Source: Nitrospirillum amazonense (GTDB lineage Bacteria > Pseudomonadota > Alphaproteobacteria > Azospirillales > Azospirillaceae). Taken from it: a stretch of 64,000 bases of DNA. Shown here in pieces: positions 49,556 to 56,662 of this stretch. The notes beneath the pieces were generated by a model. It saw only the letters and a program-made list of their open reading frames with translations, was not told the origin of the DNA and searched no databases. Numbering within the stretch: position 1 is the stretch's first letter; each line of letters opens with the position of its first letter. Location: the NCBI RefSeq assembly GCF_007828035.1, contig NZ_VITV01000004.1, positions 201,559-265,558 of the forward strand. Direction: 5' to 3'. The translations under genes and the position numbers were made by a program.

Positions 49556-50356
49556 TTAAGCGGGCCGGGCCAGGAATTGCCGGCAGCGGTCGCTGCGGGG
49601 GTTGCCGAACACCTCGTCGGGCGTCCCCTCTTCCTCCACCCGGCCCTGGTGCAGAAACAGCACGTGGGAGGAGACGTCGCGGGCGAAGGCCATCTCATGC
49701 GTCACGATCAGCATGGTGGCGCCCTCGTCCGCCAATTGGCGGATGACGCGCAGCACCTCGCCCACCAGCTCCGGATCCAGCGCCGAGGTCGGCTCATCGA
49801 ACAGCATGACGCGGGGCTGCATCGCCAGCATGCGGGCGATGGCGGCGCGCTGCTGCTGCCCGCCTGACAACTGGCTGGGATAATAATCCTGCCGCTGGCC
49901 CAGGCCCACCTTGTCCAGCAGGGCCTTGGCCCGGTCCATCGCCTCGGCCCGGGGCACGCCCAGGACATGCACCGGCGCCTCGATCACGTTCTCCAGCACC
50001 GTCATGTGGGTCCACAGGTTAAAGCCCTGGAACACCATGCCGAGGCGCTGGCGGATGCGGTCCACCTGTTTGCGGTCAGCCGGCACCGCCGCGCCGCGGC
50101 GGTCGCGCCCCATGCGGATCAGCTCGCCATTCACCCAGACCTGGCCCTCATCCGGGGTCTCCAGCAGGTTGATGCAGCGCAGCAGCGTGCTCTTGCCCGA
50201 GCCGGAGGACCCGATGAGGGAGATGACGTCGCCGTCCCGCGCCGTCAGGGAGACGCCCTTCAGCACCTCCGTCTCGCCGAAGCGCTTGTGCAAGTCCCGC
50301 ACAAGAATGGCGGTGTTGGCTTGGTCGGCCACGGCGACAGCCGGCGATTGCGTCAT
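49556..50356 (-). CDS. Polar amino acid ABC transporter ATP-binding protein
   Basis: A 266-residue ATPase (HisP/GlnQ type). Walker A GSSGSGKSTLLRCIN (near 50), Q-loop FQGFNLWTHMTVLENV, signature LSGGQQQRAAIARML (near 165), Walker B VMLFDEPTSALDPE and the switch His in IVTHEMAFARDV. First gene of the transporter operon; the start at 50356 follows GGGGTCCT. Confidence 0.93.
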   Translation of the reverse strand: MTQSPAVAVADQANTAILVRDLHKRFGETEVLKGVSLTARDGDVISLIGSSGSGKSTLLRCINLLETPDEGQVWVNGELIRMGRDRRGAAVPADRKQVDRIRQRLGMVFQGFNLWTHMTVLENVIEAPVHVLGVPRAEAMDRAKALLDKVGLGQRQDYYPSQLSGGQQQRAAIARMLAMQPRVMLFDEPTSALDPELVGEVLRVIRQLADEGATMLIVTHEMAFARDVSSHVLFLHQGRVEEEGTPDEVFGNPRSDRCRQFLARPA

Positions 50357-50674
50357 AGGACCCCGAAATTCGTCCGGACCCATCCGGACCAGAAAGCGCA
50401 CCCGGCCGGCGCGGCGATGGGGGCCGCGCGCCAGCCGGTGACCGTGAATGACCGTGGGACGTTTCCTTGGAAGAAAACCCCGAAGCCGGCAAAACTACCG
50501 TGCGCCGCCCGGGACGGAAAGAGGTTTCCTGTCACGGCCCAAAGCGGGGACTGCAGGCCTTGACGGCACCCAGGGCCGATGCAGCCCCCGCCAAACGTGG
50601 TAGTGTGGCCTGGCACCCCGACGCCCGGCGGCGATGGGGCGCCGTCGTTCATCATCCGGAACCGTCCAGCGCCC
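50357..50674. other. Divergent intergenic region ABC operon / coiled-coil gene
   Basis: 318 bp between divergent genes. I see no gene and no convincing promoter, operator or repeat copy. A TTGACG at about 50560 lacks a correctly spaced -10. Confidence 0.35.
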
Positions 50675-51646
50675 ATGAGCACAGGCATCCAGCCCGCGGC
50701 CAACCGCAGCACGCACTTCCTGTTCGACCACAAGGTCTTCACGGTCGACGGTTGCCGCTTCATCCTGTCCAAGACGAACGATGAGCCGGTGATGTGCATG
50801 AAGCTGGGCAAGCTGGACGTCGAGGTGCCCATCGAGAAGATCTGCACCGAGTTCGGCATCCAGCCCAAATCCTTCGACGGCCAGCTGCTGACCATGGCGG
50901 CCAAGGGCCTGCGCTATGTGCGCGAAATCCGCCCCGGTGACACCATTCCCAACGAGCTGATCGACGGCACCGCCAGCTGGCGGGTGGACGAGCGGCATTA
51001 CAATGTGGCCAAGGGCCGCCTGACGGTGCAGCTGGTCACCTGGCTGACGGGCGGCGAGACCGTGGTGTCCAGTCCCGAGCAGCTGGAACAAGTGGTGGAA
51101 GACCCCGGGACCAAGGCCCGCGTCCACGAGGCCTTCCGCATGATCGCCAACCGGCTGTCGCTGGCCGGCGATCCGGAGGAGGAGATCGGCCTGCACATCG
51201 ACATGCTGGCCAAGGAGCTGTCCTATATCGAGGCACTGCGCGAGCGGTCCCTGGCCCTGCACAAGGTCCGCCAGGGGCTGGAGACGGCCCACCGCATCTA
51301 CAAGGCCGAGCGCATGGTCAAGGAAGAGATCGTGCGCATGCAGACCTTGTCGCTGCCGCCTATCGCCGACCTGGAATCCCGATTCGCCCAGGTGGACGCC
51401 CAGACGGGTGAGATCCTGGCCATGCTGCGCAAGTTCGACCAGAACATCAGTTACATCCGGGAGATGCGCGACGATTTGCACCAGTCGCTGCTGCCCTGGG
51501 ACGAGGTGCTGGATGGCTGGCTGACCGTGACGGTGGAGAAAAGCCCGGAACTGGAGGCCCTCATGAAGCGGACCTACCACTTCCTGGCCAAGCGTTACAG
51601 CCAGGCCACCCAGTGGCGCTTGGCGACGCGGCCCGCGCCTAAGTAA
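50675..51646 (+). CDS. Conserved hypothetical coiled-coil protein
   Basis: A 323-residue soluble protein that I do not recognise. The N-terminal ~130 residues look like a beta-rich domain (FLFDHKVFTVDGCRFILSK, MKLGKLDVEVPIEKICTEFG, DGTASWRVDERHYNVAKGRL). Residues 150-300 are long charged helices (EALRERSLALHKVRQGLETAHRIYKAERMVKEEIVRMQ) predicting coiled coil. No membrane segment or catalytic motif. The start at 50675 is by codon use; the frame continues 96 bp upstream. Its stop is followed directly by repeat copy D. Confidence 0.75.
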   Translation: MSTGIQPAANRSTHFLFDHKVFTVDGCRFILSKTNDEPVMCMKLGKLDVEVPIEKICTEFGIQPKSFDGQLLTMAAKGLRYVREIRPGDTIPNELIDGTASWRVDERHYNVAKGRLTVQLVTWLTGGETVVSSPEQLEQVVEDPGTKARVHEAFRMIANRLSLAGDPEEEIGLHIDMLAKELSYIEALRERSLALHKVRQGLETAHRIYKAERMVKEEIVRMQTLSLPPIADLESRFAQVDAQTGEILAMLRKFDQNISYIREMRDDLHQSLLPWDEVLDGWLTVTVEKSPELEALMKRTYHFLAKRYSQATQWRLATRPAPK

Positions 51647-51650
51647 GGCC

Positions 51651-51750
51651 CCCTCAGACGCCGGCCGCCGGCATCCGCCGGCTTGGCTTGTCCTCGCGTT
51701 TCAGTCCGCTGCGCTCCCCAAAACGCTCCGGCGGCCCCGGTCGGGGCCTA
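51651..51750 (+). repeat. Dispersed palindromic intergenic repeat, copy D
   Basis: Begins CCCTCAGACGCCGGCC 5 bp after the preceding stop. Hairpin 1 GCCGGC-ATCC-GCCGGC; middle TTGGCTTGTCCTCGCGTTTC, CAGTCCGCTGCGCTCCCC, AAAACG; CTCCGGCGG; hairpin 2 GCCCC-GGTC-GGGGC; ends CCTA. Confidence 0.8.
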
Positions 51751-51806
51751 GAGCGGAACAGGTTAAGAGCAAGATGCGATCATGACTGATCGCATCTTGC
51801 TCTAGG
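51747..51806. repeat. Palindromic element with 17-bp perfect stem
   Basis: AGAGCAAGATGCGATCA (51766-51782) and its exact complement (51787-51803) enclose a 4-nt loop. Outer ends CCTAGAGC (51747-51754) and GCTCTAGG (51799-51806) are also complementary. It abuts repeat copy D at its CCTA end and is AT-richer than its surroundings, suggesting a small inserted mobile palindrome. Confidence 0.7.
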
Positions 51807-51845
51807 CTGGCGTTGCCAGCCCCTGTCTTCCCGGTTTGTAAGGGG

Positions 51846-51998
51846 TCAGCCGCCGCAGTTGCAGCTGTCGGAGCCGCAGGGGCCCGGCGCCTTGCCGGCC
51901 GCCAGCTGGCGGCGGCGGAGGACGCGGCGGATGGTGGGTCGCAGGACCCAGGCCAGCGCGGCCACCACGATTACCCCCACGATCGCTTGCTGAATCAT
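51846..51998 (-). CDS. FeoB-associated Cys-rich membrane protein
   Basis: A 50-residue protein, too short for routine ORF calling. It starts MIQQAIVGVIVVAALAWVLR (one membrane segment, about 5-19), continues with an Arg-rich stretch and ends GPCGSDSCNCGG with three Cys. This fits the small Cys-rich proteins encoded after feoB. The ribosome binding site AAGGAGG overlaps the feoB stop codon, so translation is coupled. Possibly helps Fe2+ uptake as FeoC-like proteins do; unproven. Confidence 0.85.
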   Translation of the reverse strand: MIQQAIVGVIVVAALAWVLRPTIRRVLRRRQLAAGKAPGPCGSDSCNCGG

Positions 51999-52008
51999 GG
52001 TGTCCTCC

Positions 52009-53901
52009 TTACGCCCACCCCAGGCTGGCGGCGATGTGGTAGGTCGCGAACGAGGCCAGGTAGGCCAGGGTCAGCATGTAGCCGAACATGATGAGCGGCC
52101 ATTTCAGGGAGTTGGTCTCGCGCCGTACCACGCCTAGGGTGGAGGCGCACTGGGGCGCGAAGACATACCAGGCCAGCAGCGACAAGGCCGTGGCCAGCGA
52201 CCAGCTATGGCCCAGCGTATCCATCAGCGCCGTCACGTTCTCCTCGCCCCCACCCACGGCGTAGACGGTACCCAGGGCCGCCACCGCCACCTCGCGCGCG
52301 GCCATGCCGGGAATGAGCGCCACGGTGATCTGCCAGTTGAAGCCGATGGGGGCCACCAGCGGCTGCAGCCAATGCCCGACCATGCCGGCGATGGAATAGT
52401 CGATGGCGGGATCGGTCGCCCCCGCCGGCGCACCAGGGAAGGAGCTGAGGAACCAGATCAGGATCATGATGCTGAGGATGGTGGTGCCGGCCCGCTGCAG
52501 GAAGGCCTTGGCCCGCGTCCAGACGCCCATCACCAGGTTCTTCGCGTCCGGCACCTTGTAGGCCGGCAGTTCCATCAGGAAGGGTTCCACCGTGCCGCGC
52601 CACACCAGGCGCCGCATGACGAAGGCGACCAGCAAGGCACTCAGGATGCCGGCAGCATAAAGCCCGAACATCACCAGCCCCTGCAGGGCAAACACACCGC
52701 CCACCGTGCGGTCCGGCACAAAGGCGGAGATGATCAGGGTGTAGACCGGGATGCGGGCGGAACAGGTCATCAGTGGCGCCACCATGATGGTCGCCAGCCG
52801 GTCGCGCCGGTTGTCGATGACGCGGGTTGCCATGATGCCGGGAATGGCGCAGGCGAAGCTGGACAGCAGTGGGATGAAGGCGCGGCCGTGCAGGCCCGCC
52901 CCGCCCATGATCTTGTCCATCAGGAAGGCCGCCCGCGGCATGTAGCCGAAATCTTCCAGCAGGATGATGAAGGTGAACAGGATGACGATCTGCGGCAGGA
53001 AGACGACGATGCTGCCCACGCCGGCGATGACGCCGTCGGTGATCAGGCTGCGCAGGATGCCATCGGGCATGGCGCCGTTGATCCAGGCGGCCAGGGCGTC
53101 GAACCCGGCCTTGATGCCGTCCATCGCCGGCTGCGCCCAGGTGAATACCGCCTGGAACATGAAGAACAGCACGGTCAGCAGGATCAGCAGCCCCGCCACC
53201 GGGTTCAGCAGCACGGTGTCCAGCCGGGTGGTCCAGGTGTCGGGCTTCGTGGGCGGACGCACCGCCAGCTTGATGATGCGGTCGGCCTCGCGGTGGGTGG
53301 CGCGCACCTCTTCCGCCGAAGGCTCGTGCCAGGTGTTGGCGCCGGCGGTGGCGGCATCCGCCAGCTCCACCGCCGCGGTGTCGATGTGCTTCAGCAGGTC
53401 GACCGTGCCGGCCTTGCGTACCGCGACGGTGGGCACCACCGGCACCCCCAGTTCGGCCGACAGGCGGGCGATGTCGATCTCGATGCCGCGATGCCGGGCG
53501 ATGTCGAACATGTTGAGGGCCAGCAGCAGCGGCCGCCCCACCTGCTTCAGCTCCAGCACCAGGCGCAGCACCAGACGCAGGTTGGTGGCGTCGGCCACGC
53601 AGACCAGCAGGTCGGGCTCCGCCTCGCCCTTGAAGCGGCCCAGCACAACGTCGCGCGTCACCTCCTCATCCGGGCTGCGGGCGCGCAAGGAATAGGTGCC
53701 GGGCAGGTCCAGGACCTGGATGCGCCGGCCCTCGGGCGTGGTGAAGCTGCCTTCCTTGCGCTCCACCGTCACGCCGGCGTAGTTCGCCACCTTCTGCCGG
53801 CTGCCGGTCAGGGCGTTGAACAGCGCGGTCTTGCCGCAATTGGGGTTGCCCACCAGGGCGATGCGGGGGGCCGTCTGCAGGACGGGGGCGATGGCGTTCA
53901 T
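52009..53901 (-). CDS. feoB: Ferrous iron transporter B
   Basis: A 630-residue inner-membrane Fe2+ transporter with an N-terminal G domain: G1 VGNPNCGKTALFNALTG (near 17), G3 LDLPGTYSL, G4 LNMFD. It is followed by the GDI-type helices and a large membrane domain with multiple segments, including GDI-like PTKPDTW and Cys-containing SSFACAIPGIMATR and the MTCSARIPVYTL gate. It overlaps feoA by 4 nt. It is shorter than E. coli FeoB (773), common in alphaproteobacteria. Confidence 0.95.
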   Translation of the reverse strand: MNAIAPVLQTAPRIALVGNPNCGKTALFNALTGSRQKVANYAGVTVERKEGSFTTPEGRRIQVLDLPGTYSLRARSPDEEVTRDVVLGRFKGEAEPDLLVCVADATNLRLVLRLVLELKQVGRPLLLALNMFDIARHRGIEIDIARLSAELGVPVVPTVAVRKAGTVDLLKHIDTAAVELADAATAGANTWHEPSAEEVRATHREADRIIKLAVRPPTKPDTWTTRLDTVLLNPVAGLLILLTVLFFMFQAVFTWAQPAMDGIKAGFDALAAWINGAMPDGILRSLITDGVIAGVGSIVVFLPQIVILFTFIILLEDFGYMPRAAFLMDKIMGGAGLHGRAFIPLLSSFACAIPGIMATRVIDNRRDRLATIMVAPLMTCSARIPVYTLIISAFVPDRTVGGVFALQGLVMFGLYAAGILSALLVAFVMRRLVWRGTVEPFLMELPAYKVPDAKNLVMGVWTRAKAFLQRAGTTILSIMILIWFLSSFPGAPAGATDPAIDYSIAGMVGHWLQPLVAPIGFNWQITVALIPGMAAREVAVAALGTVYAVGGGEENVTALMDTLGHSWSLATALSLLAWYVFAPQCASTLGVVRRETNSLKWPLIMFGYMLTLAYLASFATYHIAASLGWA

Positions 53902-54311
53902 GACCGGCGGTCTTTGGCGATGGCATCTGCGGCGAGGGCATCTGCGGCGATGGCGCGTGGGGCGGCGCCCGACGCGGCCGGCTGTTGCCAGGCGGTAATC
54001 AGGATGGCCTCGGCCTCGCGGCGGCGCAGGGCCACGCGCATGTCGTCCACCTTCACAGCGATGGGATCGCGGCCGAACAGGCCCTCATGCAGGATTTCCA
54101 CCCTGGCCCCCTCGACGAAGCCGATCTCCAGCAGCCGGCGCTCCAGCTCATCCGGGTCCAGGCTGTCGTGCAGGGCACCGTCCAGGCCCACGCGGATCAC
54201 CCGGCCCACCTCCCCCTTCGCGGCCCGGCTCAGGGGGCGGGCGTCGGCGGGAAGGGCGTCCGGACCGGGGGCGGGCGCGTCCGAAACGGCGGGGCGGGAG
54301 GAGAGATGCAT
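53898..54311 (-). CDS. feoA: Ferrous iron transport protein A
   Basis: A 137-residue FeoA/SH3-like protein. The domain (about 28-105) contains GEVGRVIRVG, RRLLEIGFVEGARVEILHEGLFGRDPIAVKVDDMRVALRRREAEAILI. N- and C-terminal Ala-rich extensions make it longer than typical FeoA (about 75). The start at 54311 leaves the Fur-like promoter region outside the gene; the frame runs further upstream through it. Confidence 0.88.
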   Translation of the reverse strand: MHLSSRPAVSDAPAPGPDALPADARPLSRAAKGEVGRVIRVGLDGALHDSLDPDELERRLLEIGFVEGARVEILHEGLFGRDPIAVKVDDMRVALRRREAEAILITAWQQPAASGAAPRAIAADALAADAIAKDRRS

Positions 54312-54386
54312 CCGAATACGCCTCAGGCCCCGTCGCCGGAGCCCGTCGAAAGAGGGCTGTCCCGGGAACCGGCCCGGGGCGTCCCG

Positions 54387-54419
54387 GAAATTAATAGTTA
54401 TTCTCACGCCTCTGTACAA
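54387..54419 (-). promoter_or_regulatory. feoA promoter with overlapping Fur-like box
   Basis: On the minus strand TTGTAC (54419-54414), a 17-bp spacer and TATTAA (54396-54391) form a good sigma-70 promoter. A Fur-like AT-rich site TGAGAATAACTATTAATTTC (54406-54387) covers the -10 (12 of 19 matches to the classic Fur box). Iron-dependent repression is the expected outcome. Confidence 0.65.
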
Positions 54420-54453
54420 GGGACGCGCGCCAAGCCGCCGCATGCGGCGGGGG

Positions 54454-55137
54454 CTAGCGCCTCAGGCACCCGTCCAGCCCATCGCGGCCGACGATGGCGG
54501 CGCGCTGTTCCAGCACGCCGATGCGCCGGGCGACGTAAGGGCCGGGATGCCGCGCGTTCCACTTGCGCGGGCTGGGCAGCACGGCGGCCAGCGCCGCCGC
54601 CTGCGCAGGCGACAGGGCCGACGCCGTCACACCGAAGTAGGAGCGCGCCGCCGCCTCCGCTCCATAAAGGCCGTCGCCCCATTCCACGATGTTCAGATAC
54701 ATCTCCATGATACGGCGCTTGCCCCAGATCAGCTCGATCAGCTCGGTGAAGCCGAACTCCACACCCTTGCGCAGCCAGGTGCGGCCGGGCCACAGGAAGG
54801 CGTTCTTGGCCGTCTGCTGGCTGATGGTGCTGGCGCCGCGCAGCTTGTGGCCTTCCTCATCCTCGTCCATGGCGGCGTCCACCGCCTGCCAGTCCACGCC
54901 GTGATGGCTGCAGAAGCGGCTGTCCTCCGCCCCGATGACGGCGCGCTGAAGGGCAGGCGCAATGCGGTCCAGCGGCACGGGCGTCCAGCCCTGGGTGGGC
55001 ACGCCCTGCATCCGGCGGATGAGCATCAGGGGCGTGCCCGGCGGGTCCATCACAGCATAGAGGCAGACCCAGCCCAGGGTGAGCACCACCCCCGCCAGCA
55101 GCACGACTTGCGCCCAGCGGAAGGCCCGCCGTAGCAT
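54454..55137 (-). CDS. mtgA: Monofunctional biosynthetic peptidoglycan transglycosylase
   Basis: A protein of about 227 residues with an N-terminal membrane anchor (about residues 9-28) and a GT51 domain: AVIGAEDSRFCSHHGVDW (catalytic Glu), GASTISQQTAKNAFLWPGRTWLRK, KRRIMEMYLNIVEWGDGLYGAEAAARSYFG and PSPRKWN. It polymerises lipid II into glycan strands. A start at 55209 is possible but would share the CCATGG with the divergent GST start; M at 55137 gives normal family length. Confidence 0.9.
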   Translation of the reverse strand: MLRRAFRWAQVVLLAGVVLTLGWVCLYAVMDPPGTPLMLIRRMQGVPTQGWTPVPLDRIAPALQRAVIGAEDSRFCSHHGVDWQAVDAAMDEDEEGHKLRGASTISQQTAKNAFLWPGRTWLRKGVEFGFTELIELIWGKRRIMEMYLNIVEWGDGLYGAEAAARSYFGVTASALSPAQAAALAAVLPSPRKWNARHPGPYVARRIGVLEQRAAIVGRDGLDGCLRR

Positions 55138-55207
55138 CGCGCGCCGTTCAGGCCGCCGGCCCGCGCCGGCCTTTATCGAGTTGGCTTTCTCTTGGGGGGA
55201 TCCGTCC

Positions 55208-55861
55208 ATGGCCTACACGCTGTTCTATTTCCCGGGAAATGCCAACCTGGCGCCGCACATGGCGCTGGAGGAAATCGGCGTCCCCTACGAGCTGGCGCTG
55301 CTGGACCGCGCCAATGCCGAGCATAAGGCGGCCCCCTACCTGGCCCGCAACCCCACCGGCCGCATCCCCACCCTGCTGGCCCAGCAGCCGGACGGCACCG
55401 AGGAGACAGTGTTCGAGACGGCCGCCATCCTGCTGCACCTGGCGGACAGGCACCCCGAGGCCAAGCTGGCGCCCGCCCCCGGCGCGGCCGGCCGGGGCCG
55501 CTTCCTCACCTGGCTGTTCCACCTGACCAACACCATTCAGCCGGAATACCGCGTCTTCTATTATCCCGAGCAGCATGTGACCGACCCCGCCCACATCGCC
55601 GACGCCAAGGCTACGGCGGAGCGGCGCCTGTGCCAAATGTTCGCCCTGGTCGACCGCGAACTGGCCGCCCGCCCCTACATCGCCGCCGATCACATCACCG
55701 TGGCCGACTTCCTGCTGCTCATGCTGGTGCGCTGGGGTCGTAATTTCACCCATCCGCCCCGCGACCTGCCCCAGGTGGGCCGCCTGTGCGCCGAGCTTCT
55801 GGCCCGCCCGTCGGTGCAACGCGCCTTCGCGCAGGAGGGGCTGGCGGCGCCGTTCATTTAG
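55208..55861 (+). CDS. Glutathione S-transferase family protein
   Basis: A 217-residue protein. The N-terminal thioredoxin-like domain has LFYFPGNANLAPHMALEEIGVPYELALL, NPTGRIPTL and ETAAILLHLADRHPEA (glutathione-binding Glu-Thr); the C-terminal domain is all-helical, with HITVADFLLLMLVRW. The ribosome binding site GGGGGGA lies 8 bp upstream. It probably conjugates or reduces electrophiles; substrate unknown. Its 3' end overlaps the convergent Tsi6-like gene by 8 nt. Confidence 0.88.
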   Translation: MAYTLFYFPGNANLAPHMALEEIGVPYELALLDRANAEHKAAPYLARNPTGRIPTLLAQQPDGTEETVFETAAILLHLADRHPEAKLAPAPGAAGRGRFLTWLFHLTNTIQPEYRVFYYPEQHVTDPAHIADAKATAERRLCQMFALVDRELAARPYIAADHITVADFLLLMLVRWGRNFTHPPRDLPQVGRLCAELLARPSVQRAFAQEGLAAPFI

Positions 55862-56165
55862 GCGGGGGCAGCCGTTCCGCCCAAGCATTGGCCCAAGCAT
55901 TGGCCCAGGCATTGATGGTGTGCAGCAGGTCCGCCAGATCGGGGTCGATGGTCTCGACCTCGCGGGCCGCTTGGACGCCAATGACGATGTCGGTGAGCCG
56001 CGACCGGTCGGCCGCCGGATCGGTCGCGACCTCCAGAAGATAGTCGAGCTGGCGGTGGACCGAGGCGAAGGTGGCGATGTCCGGCCACTGCCCCCGCAGC
56101 CGCCGGCAGCGGGCAAGGGCGTCCCGTATCAGGTCCGGGATGATCGCCCCTTCACGAAACGTCAT
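55854..56165 (-). CDS. Tsi6-family immunity-like protein
   Basis: A 103-residue protein resembling the T6SS immunity protein Tsi6, judged from memory: LIRDALARCRRLRGQWPDI, HRQLDYLLEVA, DRSRLTDIVIGVQAAREVE and DPDLADLL align with the Tsi6 pattern (LDRSALHRLTLGSIAVKEF, then DPEL). Tsi6 proteins neutralise NAD(P)ase or pyrophosphokinase toxins (Tse6/Tas1). The end carries a WANA repeat from a 12-bp DNA repeat (55881-55914), unlike the family. ATG at 56165 or GTG at 56174 may start it. No matching Tse6-type toxin is next to it. Confidence 0.65.
   Translation of the reverse strand: MTFREGAIIPDLIRDALARCRRLRGQWPDIATFASVHRQLDYLLEVATDPAADRSRLTDIVIGVQAAREVETIDPDLADLLHTINAWANAWANAWAERLPPPK
55881..55914. 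repeat. 12-bp tandem repeat in the Tsi6-like gene
   Basis: CCAAGCATTGGC occurs twice exactly and a third time with one change, encoding Ala-Asn-Ala-Trp repeats at the C-terminus. Confidence 0.7.
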
Positions 56166-56200
56166 TATCGTCACTCAAGCGCACCGGCATCCCATCCGCG

Positions 56201-56338
56201 TCATGGCTTAAGCCCCTTGCCCATCCGCGTGGCAATGGCCTGCGCGGCCATCAGCGCCGCCGCCAATTCCGGATCGCTCTCAGCGAACTCACGGACGGCG
56301 TAATGCCCCATCATGCCTCCAATTTTCCATCGAGCCAT
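56201..56338 (-). pseudogene. Truncated Tsi6-family immunity gene
   Basis: A 45-codon frame ends with AVREFAESDPELAAALMAAQ and then RMGKGLKP, matching the C-terminal half of Tsi6 (AVKEF, DPEL, GRGLK) more closely than the intact copy downstream does. The N-terminal half is missing; upstream in frame a stop occurs within about 27 nt. The break coincides with the edge of the AT-rich toxin-tip/immunity segment. It is either a remnant or an unusually short gene. Confidence 0.6.
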
Positions 56339-56391
56339 TTCTACGGGATTGGACAACAGCCCTCACGCAATTCAATTATTTGCGCTATGAG

Positions 56392-56661
56392 TTATTCCAG
56401 CTTGGGGACAGGAAAAGAAATTGCGACCTTTTTATCATCATCAGTGAATCCTATTTCCGCATTATTATGAGGTGTTGCTTCCGTCTTCCAAACACGAAGT
56501 CGACTATCTTGAGTAAGTTTTGCATACAGTCCTGCCGTTATCGGGCCACGCATGTAAACAACCTCCCTTACCTTACTCCATCCCGTGGTAATGTCAGCTA
56601 CCGCATTTCCATCATTTTTGGCCAATTCAATCACATCATCGATTATGGTTGAGTAGGTCAT
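56392..56661 (-). CDS. Putative cognate immunity protein
   Basis: An 89-residue acidic protein (MTYSTIIDDVIELAKNDGNA at its start, FTDDDKKVAISFPVPKLE at its end) with no family that I recognise. Evidence for immunity is position: ATG lies one base after the toxin stop, with GGGAG 7 bp upstream inside the toxin gene. It shares the toxin tip's low GC. Soluble, so it would neutralise a cytoplasmic activity. Confidence 0.6.
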   Translation of the reverse strand: MTYSTIIDDVIELAKNDGNAVADITTGWSKVREVVYMRGPITAGLYAKLTQDSRLRVWKTEATPHNNAEIGFTDDDKKVAISFPVPKLE

Positions 56662-56662
56662 T

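Noticed and set aside
50560-50600. TTGACG as a -35 box of the coiled-coil gene
   Set aside because: No -10-like hexamer occurs 16-18 bp downstream.
52207-55134. Very long plus-strand reading frame (about 975 codons) opposite feoB/feoA/mtgA
   Set aside because: Composition-driven antisense frame in GC-rich DNA, His/Gln/Gly-rich with no motif. The minus strand encodes clear FeoB, FeoA and MtgA.
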